Positions 8,940-17,903 of a stretch of 64,000 bases of DNA are shown in pieces. A program made the translations under genes and the position numbers. Below the pieces are notes generated by a model. It searched no databases. It had not been told where the DNA came from and was given only the letters and a program-made list of their open reading frames with translations. Origin of the DNA: Thiohalomonas denitrificans (GTDB lineage Bacteria > Pseudomonadota > Gammaproteobacteria > Thiohalomonadales > Thiohalomonadaceae); the NCBI RefSeq assembly GCF_016841685.1, contig NZ_JAENYR010000007.1, forward strand, positions 1 through 64,000, written 5' to 3'. The first letter of the stretch is position 1. Each line of letters opens with the position of its first letter.

Positions 8940-9203
8940 CCAGGAGCCTGTCGGACTTGACCGATCGTAGCGAGGGAAAGCCGGTTTGAGACAGATTTTT
9001 CGATCTTTCGAGGCGAATACGACTGCATGGACGCAGTCGGTAGAGCGAAGCAGGATGCCCGAGCCGAGTGGGTCTATTTAATGAGAAAGATCGGAAAACC
9101 TGGCCAAATCCGGCTTTTCCGCACGACTCCATGGATGGAGGAGTCAGAGCGAAGCAGGATGCCCGAGCCGAGCAGATCAGTGTTAAGTCCGACAGGCTCC
9201 TGG
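8940..9203. mobile_element. 264-bp MITE-like element with 19-bp terminal inverted repeats
   Basis: The ends are perfect inverted repeats of 19 bases: CCAGGAGCCTGTCGGACTT at 8940-8958 and its complement at 9185-9203. Inside are two copies of a core with a CATGGATG or CATGGACG dyad followed by AGAGCGAAGCAGGATGCCC (around 9025-9065 and 9122-9170). No transposase or long frame is present, so it would be non-autonomous. Related copies: 62767-63018 (17 of 19 matching ends), 59291-59359 (internally deleted), 1-112, 2643-2663, and a decayed inverted copy at 32585-32765. No clear target-site duplication is visible (left flank CACTC, right flank TCTCC). The remaining intergenic bases 8718-8939 and 9204-9278 show nothing recognisable. 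Confidence 0.75.
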
Positions 9204-9278
9204 TCTCCTGTCGTCATCGCGGGGCATGCACAAGGGAAATCCAGGGAAACCCGAAGCTGTTAGCCAATAGTTGGCCGG

Positions 9279-11165
9279 CTATGCCGATTCCAGACTCTCC
9301 CATCGCTGGTAAGCTGTGGACAGCTCGTTCTCGAGGGCCTCCAGGCGTGCTTTAATCTCGGCAATCCGCTCGCTGTCAGCGCGGTAGAAGTCGGAACCGG
9401 CCATTTCCTGGTGAATCGCATCGATTTCGCCCTCCAGCTCCTCAATCCGCTGCGGGAGGGCGTCCAGTTGACGCTGTTCCTTGTAGCTGAGCTTGCGCGC
9501 ATCGGGCCTCTCTGGCTCCGCAGGACGCGCTTTCACGCTTGGTTCCGACCTCTTGCCGACCCGCCTGGGCGTCTTTCGCTGACGCAGCCACTCCTCATAG
9601 CCACCCACGAATTCTCCGATCTGACCATCACCTTCAAACACCAGTGTGCTGGTTACCACGTTATCCAGAAAGGCGCGATCATGGCTCACCAGCAGCAGAG
9701 TACCGGAGAACTCATAGAGCCGTTCCTCCAGCAGTTCGAGCGTCTCGACGTCCAGGTCGTTGGTGGGTTCGTCCATCACCAGCACGTTGGCCGGTTTAAG
9801 AAACAACTTGGCCAGCAACAGACGGTTGCGCTCACCCCCGGAGAGTGTGCTCACCGGGGAGCGGCAGCGCTGGGGCGCGAAGAGAAAGTCCTGGAGATAG
9901 CTCATCACATGGCGGCTCTGACCTCCCACGGTGACCATATCCCGCCCTTCGCCAACATTGTCGATGACCGTGGCGGTCTCATCCAGCTGGGCGCGATACT
10001 GGTCGAAATAGGCCACCTCCAGTCGCGTACCGGGCTTCACCTGCCCCTGGTCGGGTTGCAATTCGCCCAGCAGGATCTTGAGCAGCGTGGTCTTTCCCAC
10101 ACCGTTAGGACCGATTAGCCCGATCCGGTCGCCACGGAAAATCGTGGTCGTGAAGTCGCGGATAAGGGTATGCCCCTGATAGCCGTGGCTGACGTTATCC
10201 ACCTCGGTAACGATTTTGCCGGAGCGCTCCGCGTCGTCAAGCTGGATCCGTGCCGTACCGACCCGCTCACGCCGCCCCTGTCGCTCTTTCCTGAGTTCCT
10301 GCAGACCACGCACCCGTCCCTCGTTACGGGTGCGGCGCGCCTTGATCCCCTGCCGGATCCACGCCTCTTCCCGGGCCAGTTTTTTGTCGAAATTGGCCTG
10401 TTGACGGGCCTCCGCCTCCAGCGCCTCGGCCTTGCGGCACAGGTAGGTCGCATAGTCCCCCGGCCAGCTCGTGAGTTGACCGCGGTCCAGCTCAACGATG
10501 CGGGTAGCCAGGCGCTGCAGGAAGGCACGATCATGGGTGATGAACAGCAGAGTGCCGGAGAAGCCGGCAAGAAACTCCTCAAGCCATTTGATGGCATCGA
10601 TGTCCAGGTGGTTGGTGGGCTCGTCCAGCAACAGCAGGTCGGGCTCGGAGACCAGGGCCCGGGCGAGCATCACACGCCGCTTAAGACCACCGGAGAGCTC
10701 ACCGAAAGCGGCGTCACCGTCGAGCGACAGCTTCGACAGCGCCGTCTCTACACGCTGGTTCAGCTGCCAGCCATTTTCCGCCTCAAGCCGTTCCTGGACA
10801 CTCTCCAGGCGCTGGAGCAGGGCTTCATCGCCGCTGGTGGCGAGACGGTGGCTCACCTCGTGGTACTCCGTCAAAAGCGCGCCCTGAGCGCCCAGCCCGC
10901 CGGCCACCACGTCGAACACATCGGCCTCCACGCCCATCGGAACCTCCTGACCGAGTCGGGCCACCACCAGCCCCTGGCTGCGGACCACATCGCCCTCGTC
11001 GGGGACGAGCTCCCCGGAAAGAACATGCAACAGGGTTGACTTGCCGGTGCCATTGCGTCCGACCAGGCAGAGCCGTTCACCGGGCTCGATCTGCAGATCG
11101 ACACCATCGAGCAGCGGCGGACCGCCGAAACCGAGTTTGATTTTTCGTAGAGTAAGCAGAGGCAT
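9279..11165 (-). CDS. uup: ABC-F ATPase Uup
   Basis: Soluble ribosome-associated ABC-F protein without membrane domains. It is 628 residues from ATG at 11165 (E. coli Uup 635); the longer frame to 11291 adds residues without similarity. Two nucleotide-binding domains are visible: Walker A GRNGTGKSTLL (about 36) with signature LSGGLKRRVMLARAL and Walker B LLLLDEPTNHLD, and a second with GPNGVGKTTLLK (about 350), signature LSGGERNRLLLAKL and VLVMDEPTNDLD. The charged linker between the domains and the C-terminal coiled coil (about 560-628, rich in E/R/L heptads) are typical of Uup and not of EttA. Confidence 0.93.
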   Translation of the reverse strand: MPLLTLRKIKLGFGGPPLLDGVDLQIEPGERLCLVGRNGTGKSTLLHVLSGELVPDEGDVVRSQGLVVARLGQEVPMGVEADVFDVVAGGLGAQGALLTEYHEVSHRLATSGDEALLQRLESVQERLEAENGWQLNQRVETALSKLSLDGDAAFGELSGGLKRRVMLARALVSEPDLLLLDEPTNHLDIDAIKWLEEFLAGFSGTLLFITHDRAFLQRLATRIVELDRGQLTSWPGDYATYLCRKAEALEAEARQQANFDKKLAREEAWIRQGIKARRTRNEGRVRGLQELRKERQGRRERVGTARIQLDDAERSGKIVTEVDNVSHGYQGHTLIRDFTTTIFRGDRIGLIGPNGVGKTTLLKILLGELQPDQGQVKPGTRLEVAYFDQYRAQLDETATVIDNVGEGRDMVTVGGQSRHVMSYLQDFLFAPQRCRSPVSTLSGGERNRLLLAKLFLKPANVLVMDEPTNDLDVETLELLEERLYEFSGTLLLVSHDRAFLDNVVTSTLVFEGDGQIGEFVGGYEEWLRQRKTPRRVGKRSEPSVKARPAEPERPDARKLSYKEQRQLDALPQRIEELEGEIDAIHQEMAGSDFYRADSERIAEIKARLEALENELSTAYQRWESLESA

Positions 11166-11300
11166 GGGGCTGGTTTTCTTTTCCTTAAAACGGCAGTGAG
11201 CGCGGCAGCGACCACTCGACAACTTCGATTCGATCGCGAGCGGATAGTTTAGTTTAATGGAAAGTGTGGTTAGGAGTCTGCGCCGGCGCACCGGTTTCGC

Positions 11301-11885
11301 CTACGGAGGGTAATGGCGGGTCAGTACACCCATGGCGTGGTTGATTTCCTGGAGGCGACTGAGGTCCCCGCCCCGGTCCGGGTGATGGCGCATGGCCAAC
11401 TGGCGATAGCGGTGTTTGACGTCCGCGTACTCCACCGGCTCCTTTAGTCCCATCAGGGCTAGAGCGGTGCTCTTCTCGCCGTTGGTATCGAACCGGCCCC
11501 GGAAACCATCCAGCAGTGCCTTTACATCCTGTTCAGAGGTGCTGACCAGCTGCGAGTGATCCAGGTAATACTCGCGGAGCGGGTCGCTGGTCGCAAGCCC
11601 TCCGGTGCCGGAATGATAAGGGTCGAGCGCAATCCGCAGGACATCGATGGCCAATTCCCCCTCCCGCGCTTGCCGGTAACGGTCCCGTAACCGATAGAGA
11701 ATATGGAAAAGCAGAAAATGCTGCCGAAACAGCGCAAGGCGATCACTCGGGTGGTAACGCTCGAACTCCAGCCAGCCGGCTTTTCGCAGGCGACCGATTA
11801 ATTCAAACTCCCCGAAACCGCACGGATTGCCATGCAGCTCGTCGCGGATGGCCTGCTCCAGCCTTTCGATGCGTTCCGAATCCAT
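11301..11885 (-). CDS. DnaJ-domain protein with DnaJ-related N-terminal region
   Basis: A 194-residue protein. The C-terminal J domain (about 135-192) carries the HPD signature in YRQLAMRHHPDRGGDLSRL, so it should stimulate an Hsp70 ATPase. The first 125 residues, starting RIERLEQAIRDELHG, look like the DNAJ-related N-terminal domain known from gammaproteobacterial proteins with a C-terminal J domain; it has no glycine-rich or zinc-finger region. ATG at 11885 is used. It reads toward uup on the same strand with 135 bases between. The partner chaperone is unknown. Confidence 0.88.
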   Translation of the reverse strand: MDSERIERLEQAIRDELHGNPCGFGEFELIGRLRKAGWLEFERYHPSDRLALFRQHFLLFHILYRLRDRYRQAREGELAIDVLRIALDPYHSGTGGLATSDPLREYYLDHSQLVSTSEQDVKALLDGFRGRFDTNGEKSTALALMGLKEPVEYADVKHRYRQLAMRHHPDRGGDLSRLQEINHAMGVLTRHYPP

Positions 11886-12022
11886 GCCATGATCCTACCG
11901 GGCGGGGCGCTCCCCTGCCATGCTCGATCCGCGCTGCTGTTGCTTTTCCTATGCTGTAGGGGACGATTTCCCGACATAGCCTTCCGTTGCAGCGCTACAG
12001 CCCGAGCCCACCTGAGGAGCTA

Positions 12023-14662
12023 ATGGCAAAAGCGACACCGAAGCGGGACAGCGATACACCCTGGCATGCGCTCTCGACAGAGGACGCGACACGCCGACTC
12101 TGCGCGTCTCCCGAAAAAGGCCTGACGGCCCCGGAGGCCGACGCCCGGCGCGAGCGTGAGGGACCCAATCAACTTGAAGAGCCGCCCCGGGCCGGCCCCG
12201 TTCGACGTTTTCTCGAACAGTTCAGGGGTCTGCTGATCCAGCTGCTGCTGTTTGCTGCCGTGCTCTCCGTCGCCATCGGCCACCTGCAGGATGCCGTCGT
12301 CATCGCCGCTGTGGTGGTGATTAACGCCTTCATGGGCTTCTATCAGGAGTATCGGGCCGAGCGCGCCCTGGAGGCGTTGTCGGCGATGCTGGCGCCCGAG
12401 GCCGAGGTGCGCCGGGATGGACACCGGCAGATGCTGCCCGCATCGGAATTGGTTACCGGCGATGTGGTGCTGCTGGACGCTGGCGATCGGATTCCGGCCG
12501 ATGGCCGCATCCTTTCCGCCCACGGGCTGGAGGTGGACGAATCGGTGCTCACCGGTGAATCCGTACCGCTGGGAAAGGATGCCGAGCCGGTAGCAGCCGG
12601 GATACCGCTCACCGGGCGCCAGGACATGCTTTACATGAACACCACAGTGACCCGTGGTCGTGCCGAGATGCTGGTAACGGCCACCGGCATGCGCACCGAA
12701 ACCGGGCAGCTGGCGCAATCGCTGGCCACAGAGAAAGCCGGCCCGACGCCGATGCAGGTGGAACTCGATGTGCTCGGGCGCCGCCTGGCTGCGGTAGCAG
12801 GCGTGATCGTCGCCGCGGTGATGGTGGGCTCTCTGGTACGCGGCGCCGATCTCACCGAGACCATCATGCGTTCCATTGCCCTGGCAGTGGCGGCGGTTCC
12901 CGAGGGACTCCCTGCCGTGGTCACGGTCACCCTGGCACTGGGGGTGCACCGGATGGCGGCCCAGCACGCCATCGTCAGACGCCTGGCTTCGGTCGAAACG
13001 CTGGGCTCCACCAACGTCATCTGCACCGACAAAACCGGCACGCTGACCCAAAACCTCATGACGGCCCGCATGCTCTATTTCCGCGGACGGAAAATCGCGG
13101 TTTCCCAAGCCGGCGACGATTCGGACCTGCGCCCCATATTGGCCCCCCTGGCGCTCTGCAATGACAGCCAGATCCGGCACGAACAGATCATCGGCGATCC
13201 GATGGAGGCCGCCCTGCTTCGTCTGGCGCGGGATAAAGACTTCGAACGGGAACGACAGCTGGAGCGCTGGCCGCGGGTGGCGGAGGTGCCGTTCGATGCA
13301 GCTCACAAGTACATGGCGACCTTTCACCTGGACGCAAACCGGGTCCGTATCTTCCTCAAGGGCGCCCCCGAAGCGCTGCTCCCGCTCTGCGGAAATTACC
13401 TGGATGCAGAGGGCGAATCACCGCTGGATGAGGATGCCTTCAGGGCAATCCTGGACCTCAACACGGAATTCGCCAGTGCCGGACTCCGGGTCCTGGGGGC
13501 TGCGGAGAAGGTCATCGATGCGGGCGAATTTGATGCCGGCAACGACCTCAAGGGCTATCTGCACGGAGTGACGTTCACGGGGTTGGTCGGGCTCATGGAT
13601 CCCCCCCGCCCGGAGGCCCGGAAGGCAATCGCGCGTTGCGGTGAAGCGGGCATCGACGTCAAGATGATCACCGGCGATCAGAAGGTCACCGCTTCGGCCA
13701 TTGCCGGCGAACTGGGCATTCGGGGCGATGTGCTGACCGGAGAAGAGCTGGAGCAGCTGAGCGACGACGCCCTGGCTGAACGGATCGCGGCCATTGCCGT
13801 TTTCGCCCGCGTCAGCCCCGACCAGAAAGTCCGTATCGTCCGTGCCATCAAAAAGAGCCACCGTGTCGTCGCGATGACCGGTGACGGCGTCAACGACGCA
13901 CCGGCCTTGCGCAGTGCCGACATCGGCGTGGCCATGGGCGCCGGCGGCACCGATGTGGCCCGCGAGGCTGCCGATCTGGTGCTGACCGACGACAACTTCG
14001 CAACCATTGTCACAGCCGTGAAGGAGGGGCGAACCATCTACCAGAATATCGTCAAGTTCGTCCGTTTCCAGCTCTCCACCAACATCGGCGCCCTACTCAC
14101 TGTCGCCACCGCGCCGCTGTTCGGCCTGCCCCTCCCGTTCAATGCCATTCAGATCCTGTGGGTCAACATCATCATGGATGGTCCGCCGGCCATGGCGCTC
14201 GGGGTAGACCCGGCACGAAAAGACACCATGGCCCGACCGCCACGGGACCCGGAATCCAGCATTCTGTCGGCACGCCGACTCGGTAATCTGGCCAGCTATG
14301 GCATCACCATGGCCATCGGCACTCTGGGGGTTCTGGCCTGGGGGCTTTCAGCGCGGGAGACCACCCATGCACTCACGCTGACATTCACCACATTCGTACT
14401 GTTCCAGGTGTTCAACGCCTTCAATGCACGTGCCGAGCAGATCTCGGCCTTCGGCCGCGACTTCTTCGCCAACCGTTACCTCTGGATGGCGCTCTTTGGC
14501 GTCGTACTGCTGCAAGTCATCGCCGTCCACTGGGCGCCGGCTCGGGAGATTTTCGGGACCGTGCCGCTGACGCTGATCGATTGGGGCATCGCCACCGGGG
14601 TGGCCTCGAGCGTGCTGCTACTCGAAGAAACCCGGAAATTGATCTTGCGCTGGGTCGGCTAG
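12023..14662 (+). CDS. P2-type calcium-transporting ATPase
   Basis: Ion-pumping P-type ATPase of 879 residues. In order: N-terminal cation-ATPase domain (about 10-75), actuator motif LTGES (about 180), TM4 motif [16 protein letters not shown], phosphorylation site [11 protein letters not shown] (Asp near 338), KGAPEALL in the nucleotide domain, [11 protein letters not shown] hinge, and C-terminal transmembrane domain. TM4 PEGL and TM6 [10 protein letters not shown] (Asn and Asp kept) are like PMR1/SERCA calcium pumps, so export of Ca2+ (perhaps Mn2+) is likely. The start is ATG 12023 with GAGGAG at 12014-12019; the upstream ATG at 11987 has no comparable site. It is divergent from the DnaJ-domain gene. 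Confidence 0.92.
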   Translation: MAKATPKRDSDTPWHALSTEDATRRLCASPEKGLTAPEADARREREGPNQLEEPPRAGPVRRFLEQFRGLLIQLLLFAAVLSVAIGHLQDAVVIAAVVVINAFMGFYQEYRAERALEALSAMLAPEAEVRRDGHRQMLPASELVTGDVVLLDAGDRIPADGRILSAHGLEVDESVLTGESVPLGKDAEPVAAGIPLTGRQDMLYMNTTVTRGRAEMLVTATGMRTETGQLAQSLATEKAGPTPMQVELDVLGRRLAAVAGVIVAAVMVGSLVRGADLTETIMRSIALAVAAVPEGLPAVVTVTLALGVHRMAAQHAIVRRLASVETLGSTNVICTDKTGTLTQNLMTARMLYFRGRKIAVSQAGDDSDLRPILAPLALCNDSQIRHEQIIGDPMEAALLRLARDKDFERERQLERWPRVAEVPFDAAHKYMATFHLDANRVRIFLKGAPEALLPLCGNYLDAEGESPLDEDAFRAILDLNTEFASAGLRVLGAAEKVIDAGEFDAGNDLKGYLHGVTFTGLVGLMDPPRPEARKAIARCGEAGIDVKMITGDQKVTASAIAGELGIRGDVLTGEELEQLSDDALAERIAAIAVFARVSPDQKVRIVRAIKKSHRVVAMTGDGVNDAPALRSADIGVAMGAGGTDVAREAADLVLTDDNFATIVTAVKEGRTIYQNIVKFVRFQLSTNIGALLTVATAPLFGLPLPFNAIQILWVNIIMDGPPAMALGVDPARKDTMARPPRDPESSILSARRLGNLASYGITMAIGTLGVLAWGLSARETTHALTLTFTTFVLFQVFNAFNARAEQISAFGRDFFANRYLWMALFGVVLLQVIAVHWAPAREIFGTVPLTLIDWGIATGVASSVLLLEETRKLILRWVG

Positions 14663-14760
14663 TGGCTAGTGGCTAGTAGCTAGTAGCTAGTGGCTAGTGG
14701 CGAGGGGTGAGGGGTGAGGGGTGAGGGGCGAGTAGCGAGTAGCGAGGGGCGAGTAGCGAA
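14662..14760. repeat. Heptamer-like tandem repeat array
   Basis: Immediately after the ATPase stop come about 100 bases of degenerate 7-base units: first GGCTAGT / AGCTAGT variants, then GGGGTGA units, then GCGAGTA / GCGAGGG. The units share a G-rich 7-base phase and drift along the array, as in slippage-generated microsatellites. No coding potential is seen, and no gene lies between 14662 and 14792. Confidence 0.85.
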
Positions 14761-14791
14761 GGACGCTTGCTTGTTCTCGCCAGGAAGTGCA

Positions 14792-15760
14792 TCACGCCTT
14801 GAAGCGGTCCCGGTCTTCGCCCGCCACATGGTCGGCCGCAGTCGCACCGCGTCTTCCCCGCGGAAGGGGTTCCCCGGTGGTTGTATCCACCTCCGTCTGC
14901 ATCTCCATCTCCCTGTTCAATTCAGCGCCCAGCAGGACCACGAAGGCCGAGAGATAAAACCACATCAGCAGCACAACGATGGCCGCCATGGAGCCGTAGG
15001 TCTCGTTGTAGGAACCGAAATTGGAGACGTACCAGGAAAACAGTCCGGAGGCGATCAACCACAGCACCGTCGCGGTCAGTGCGCCGTAGTTCAGCCATCG
15101 CCATCGGGGAGGATGGCGACTGGGGGCGAAGCGGTAGAGGATCCCGATCCCGAATGCCGCCAGAAGCGCCAGGATCGGCCATCGCAGCCAATTGACCAGG
15201 CTTTCGATCACGCCTGGCAAGTTGACAAAACTCAGTATCGCCGGCACCGCCACAACCATTCCGGTGGCGAGAATGACCGCGACAATGGCCCCCAGAGTCA
15301 GTAGCAGGGCAACCCCGTTGAGGCGGAAAAAGCCGCGCTCCTCCTGCTCCTCGTAGACGATATTGAGCGCGGTCATCAGTGACTTGGTGCCCTTGGTAGC
15401 ACTCCAGAGGGCAACGAGAACGCCGATCAACAGACCGATACCCAATTGTGATCCGGCACTGTCGACCACCTGCTGCAACTGGCTGGAGACGATACTCGCC
15501 ACCTCCTGAGGCATAATGCCCTCCATGGCGCCGACCAGCCGTTCGACATCGGTCGGACTGGCTACCAGGCCATAGAGTGACACCAATGCGATAAGGGCCG
15601 GGAACAGCGCGAGGAAGGCGTAAAACGCCACGCCGGCCGATATGACGCTCAGATTATCCTGGCTAACGTCCCCCTTTACCCGTTTCCCGACCGCCCTCCA
15701 GTCTCCGGCACTCAGCTCCCTCGGGCGCGATGCGTTCATCGCCTGTTGATGATCTGCCAT
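14792..15760 (-). CDS. YihY/virulence factor BrkB family membrane protein
   Basis: A 322-residue inner-membrane protein with about six hydrophobic segments, including FYAFLALFPALIALVSLYGL (about 47-66) and several Leu/Ala/Val-rich helices between 140 and 275. VAFYAFLALFPALIALVSLY and the late SYNETYGSMAAIVVLLMWFY are typical of the YihY/BrkB family (once called ribonuclease BN, a misassignment). The tail after residue 275 is charged and likely cytoplasmic. The molecular function of the family is not settled. It starts 19 bases after the stop of the frameshifted ligase on the same strand, so it may be cotranscribed. Confidence 0.88.
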   Translation of the reverse strand: MADHQQAMNASRPRELSAGDWRAVGKRVKGDVSQDNLSVISAGVAFYAFLALFPALIALVSLYGLVASPTDVERLVGAMEGIMPQEVASIVSSQLQQVVDSAGSQLGIGLLIGVLVALWSATKGTKSLMTALNIVYEEQEERGFFRLNGVALLLTLGAIVAVILATGMVVAVPAILSFVNLPGVIESLVNWLRWPILALLAAFGIGILYRFAPSRHPPRWRWLNYGALTATVLWLIASGLFSWYVSNFGSYNETYGSMAAIVVLLMWFYLSAFVVLLGAELNREMEMQTEVDTTTGEPLPRGRRGATAADHVAGEDRDRFKA

Positions 15761-15779
15761 GGTTCCATCCTCCGGTGGG

Positions 15780-17319
15780 TCAGGCCGTCCGCTTCATGCC
15801 GGCCAGCATGTTCCTCTTGACCTTGCCGGACGGTGTCCTCGGCAACGCCTCCGAAAAGAGCAGTTCCCTGGGCAGCATGTGCGACGGCAGGTGGTGGCGA
15901 CAGAATCGGAGCATGCTATTCACGCTGGGAGTCACGTCCGGGTTCGGCACCACCACCGCCCGGACGACCTGCCCCAGCAATGCGTCCTCTATGCCGACCA
16001 CGGCAACCTCCTTGGCGTCCGGGTGCCTGGCGATGACCTCTTCAACCGCCCCCGGCGAAAAGCGGTGGCCACCACTTTTGATCATTTCGTCAGCACGCCC
16101 CACCAGGTAGAAATATCCGTCCCTATCCTGCCAGGAGAGATCACCGGTGTGCAGCCATCCGTCGCGCAACACCTCGTCAGTCGCCCTCGGGTTCCGCCAG
16201 TATCCTGCCATGACATTCTGTCCACGGGCGCAGAGCTCTCCGATACCGCCGGGCACCATACCCATGCCCTGCTCATCCCTGATGCTCAGTTCGACTCCGG
16301 GAATCGGCAAACCGATCGAGCCTCGCTTCTCGGCCCAGCGGTCCGGCGGTAACCAGGTGAGACGTGCCGTCGCCTCGGTTTGGCCATACATCACATAGAA
16401 CGCCACACTTGGCAGTTGCTCCCGGACCTGATCGACTGCATCGGCCCGCATCCCGCCACCGGCCTGCGCCAGATAACGCAGGTGCGGCAAGGGCTGTTTG
16501 AATATTCCATGCTGAAGCGCAAGGTAGTACGTGGTCGGTACACCGAAAAACCCGGTCACCGCCTGCTTCGCCAGGAGCTCTCGCACCGCATGGGGATAAG
16601 CCATTCCGTTGCCGATCACCAGGCGCGCACCGGCGGCGATATGGGTATTGAGAATGGAGGTCCCATAGGCGTAATTCAGGGGTAGCAGACAGAGCCCGAT
16701 ATCATTTTGGTGCAGATGGAGGTACCCGAGAATGGAGCGGGTATTTGCCTCAAGATTACCATTGGTGATCATGACTGCCTTCGGATTTCCGGTAGTTCCG
16801 GAGGTGCAGGCAAGAGTGGTCAATCGGCCGGGATCATTGAGAGCATCGTAATCGGGGTCCCCCGATTCAGCCGCCAGGACGGCTTCCCAGGCGAAGACCC
16901 GACCACCCGACGAAACTGATGGAGACCGTTTTCCCACCAATATCACGTCCAGGGTCGGGAGCTGATTACACGACTCCTTCCAGGAACGTTCGGTCCCTTC
17001 CGTGATTCAGCCACCTGGCTTCAACCCTGTCCGTCATCGTGGCAAGCTCGGAAACGCGCACATCGGGTCTGAGCGGCACGACCACGGCCCCCGCAGCGAT
17101 AATCCCGTAATAGGCAGCGACGTACTCGACTCCGTTGGCCAGCGCCAGGATCACCCGGTCACCGCGCTTCACTTTCGATTTTTGGAAGAACCCGCAAACC
17201 GCTCGTACCATCGACCAGAGTTCGTTGTAAGTGACGCCGGAAGCGCCGAGGCGAATAGCCTCACGATCCCCATTGGCGATTACCGACGCCTCAAGCTGAT
17301 GCACAATGCTCCTATCCAT
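15780..17319 (-). pseudogene. AMP-forming acyl ligase split by a frameshift
   Basis: Two frames together encode one adenylate-forming enzyme of about 512 residues. The N-terminal part starts at ATG 17319 (MDRSIVHQLEA) and runs to WLNHGRD before ending at 16966. The C-terminal part, in another frame, holds TSGTTGNPKAV (P-loop), YGQTEATARL, GWLHTGDLSW and PSGKVKRN (catalytic Lys). Removing one A at about 17006-17007 (minus-strand ctgaatcac to ctgatcac) joins WL to ITEGTERSWKES and restores one frame. The substrate cannot be told. It could be a real inactivating mutation or a one-base sequencing error in an AA run. The downstream half has a GTG at 16946 but would lack the N-terminal lid. Confidence 0.85.
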
Positions 17320-17530
17320 AGAGTCCACCTTCCCGAAATCAGGCCCGGAGCTGCTGCCGACGCGAGAGAGGCCAGTGTCCCCCGAGACGATTGATACTTT
17401 GGCGACTGCCTTACGGGAACCCCCTGCAAGTGCCGCTTCCGAAAAGCCCAAAGGTATCGTTGAGGATAGCCGGTTTAGCACTCTCCAAGGGATTGCCGAC
17501 AAATTCACGGAAGGCAAGCTGAACAGGACG

Positions 17531-17568
17531 CAAAAAAAACGCCGACACGGATTACCGTATCGGCGCTT
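17531..17568 (-). terminator. Rho-independent terminator after tRNA-fMet
   Basis: Read on the minus strand: CGCCGATACGG, loop TAAT, CCGTGTCGGCG, then eight T. The 11-bp stem has one wobble pair. It lies seven bases beyond the encoded CCA end of the tRNA, in the right orientation to end it. Confidence 0.9.
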
Positions 17569-17574
17569 CAAATG

Positions 17575-17651
<77 letters not shown>

Positions 17652-17903
17652 ACTGTCTGTTTCCCGGCACCCGGGAGGAGCGAAAGGTTAGTGGCTCCGG
17701 TCCGAACTTGCAACCTCTATTTTCGAAACCCTTCGCCTATTGCTCGCCAGAATCCGCATCGTTCGTTCGCGGGAGCGAAAACCAATGAACACCCGGAAAT
17801 AAAAACGGGACCGATTCATGGCCCCAAGGCGGTCGCCATACCCGAGCCGAGGAGACCCCCGAGTTCGGCCGGTACGGATATGACGATCTCGGTGTGGTGC
17901 CTA

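Noticed and set aside
16946-17009. Independent gene starting at GTG 16946
   Set aside because: The product would lack the conserved N-terminal third of the adenylate-forming fold, which is present in the adjacent frame; a frameshift explains both pieces.
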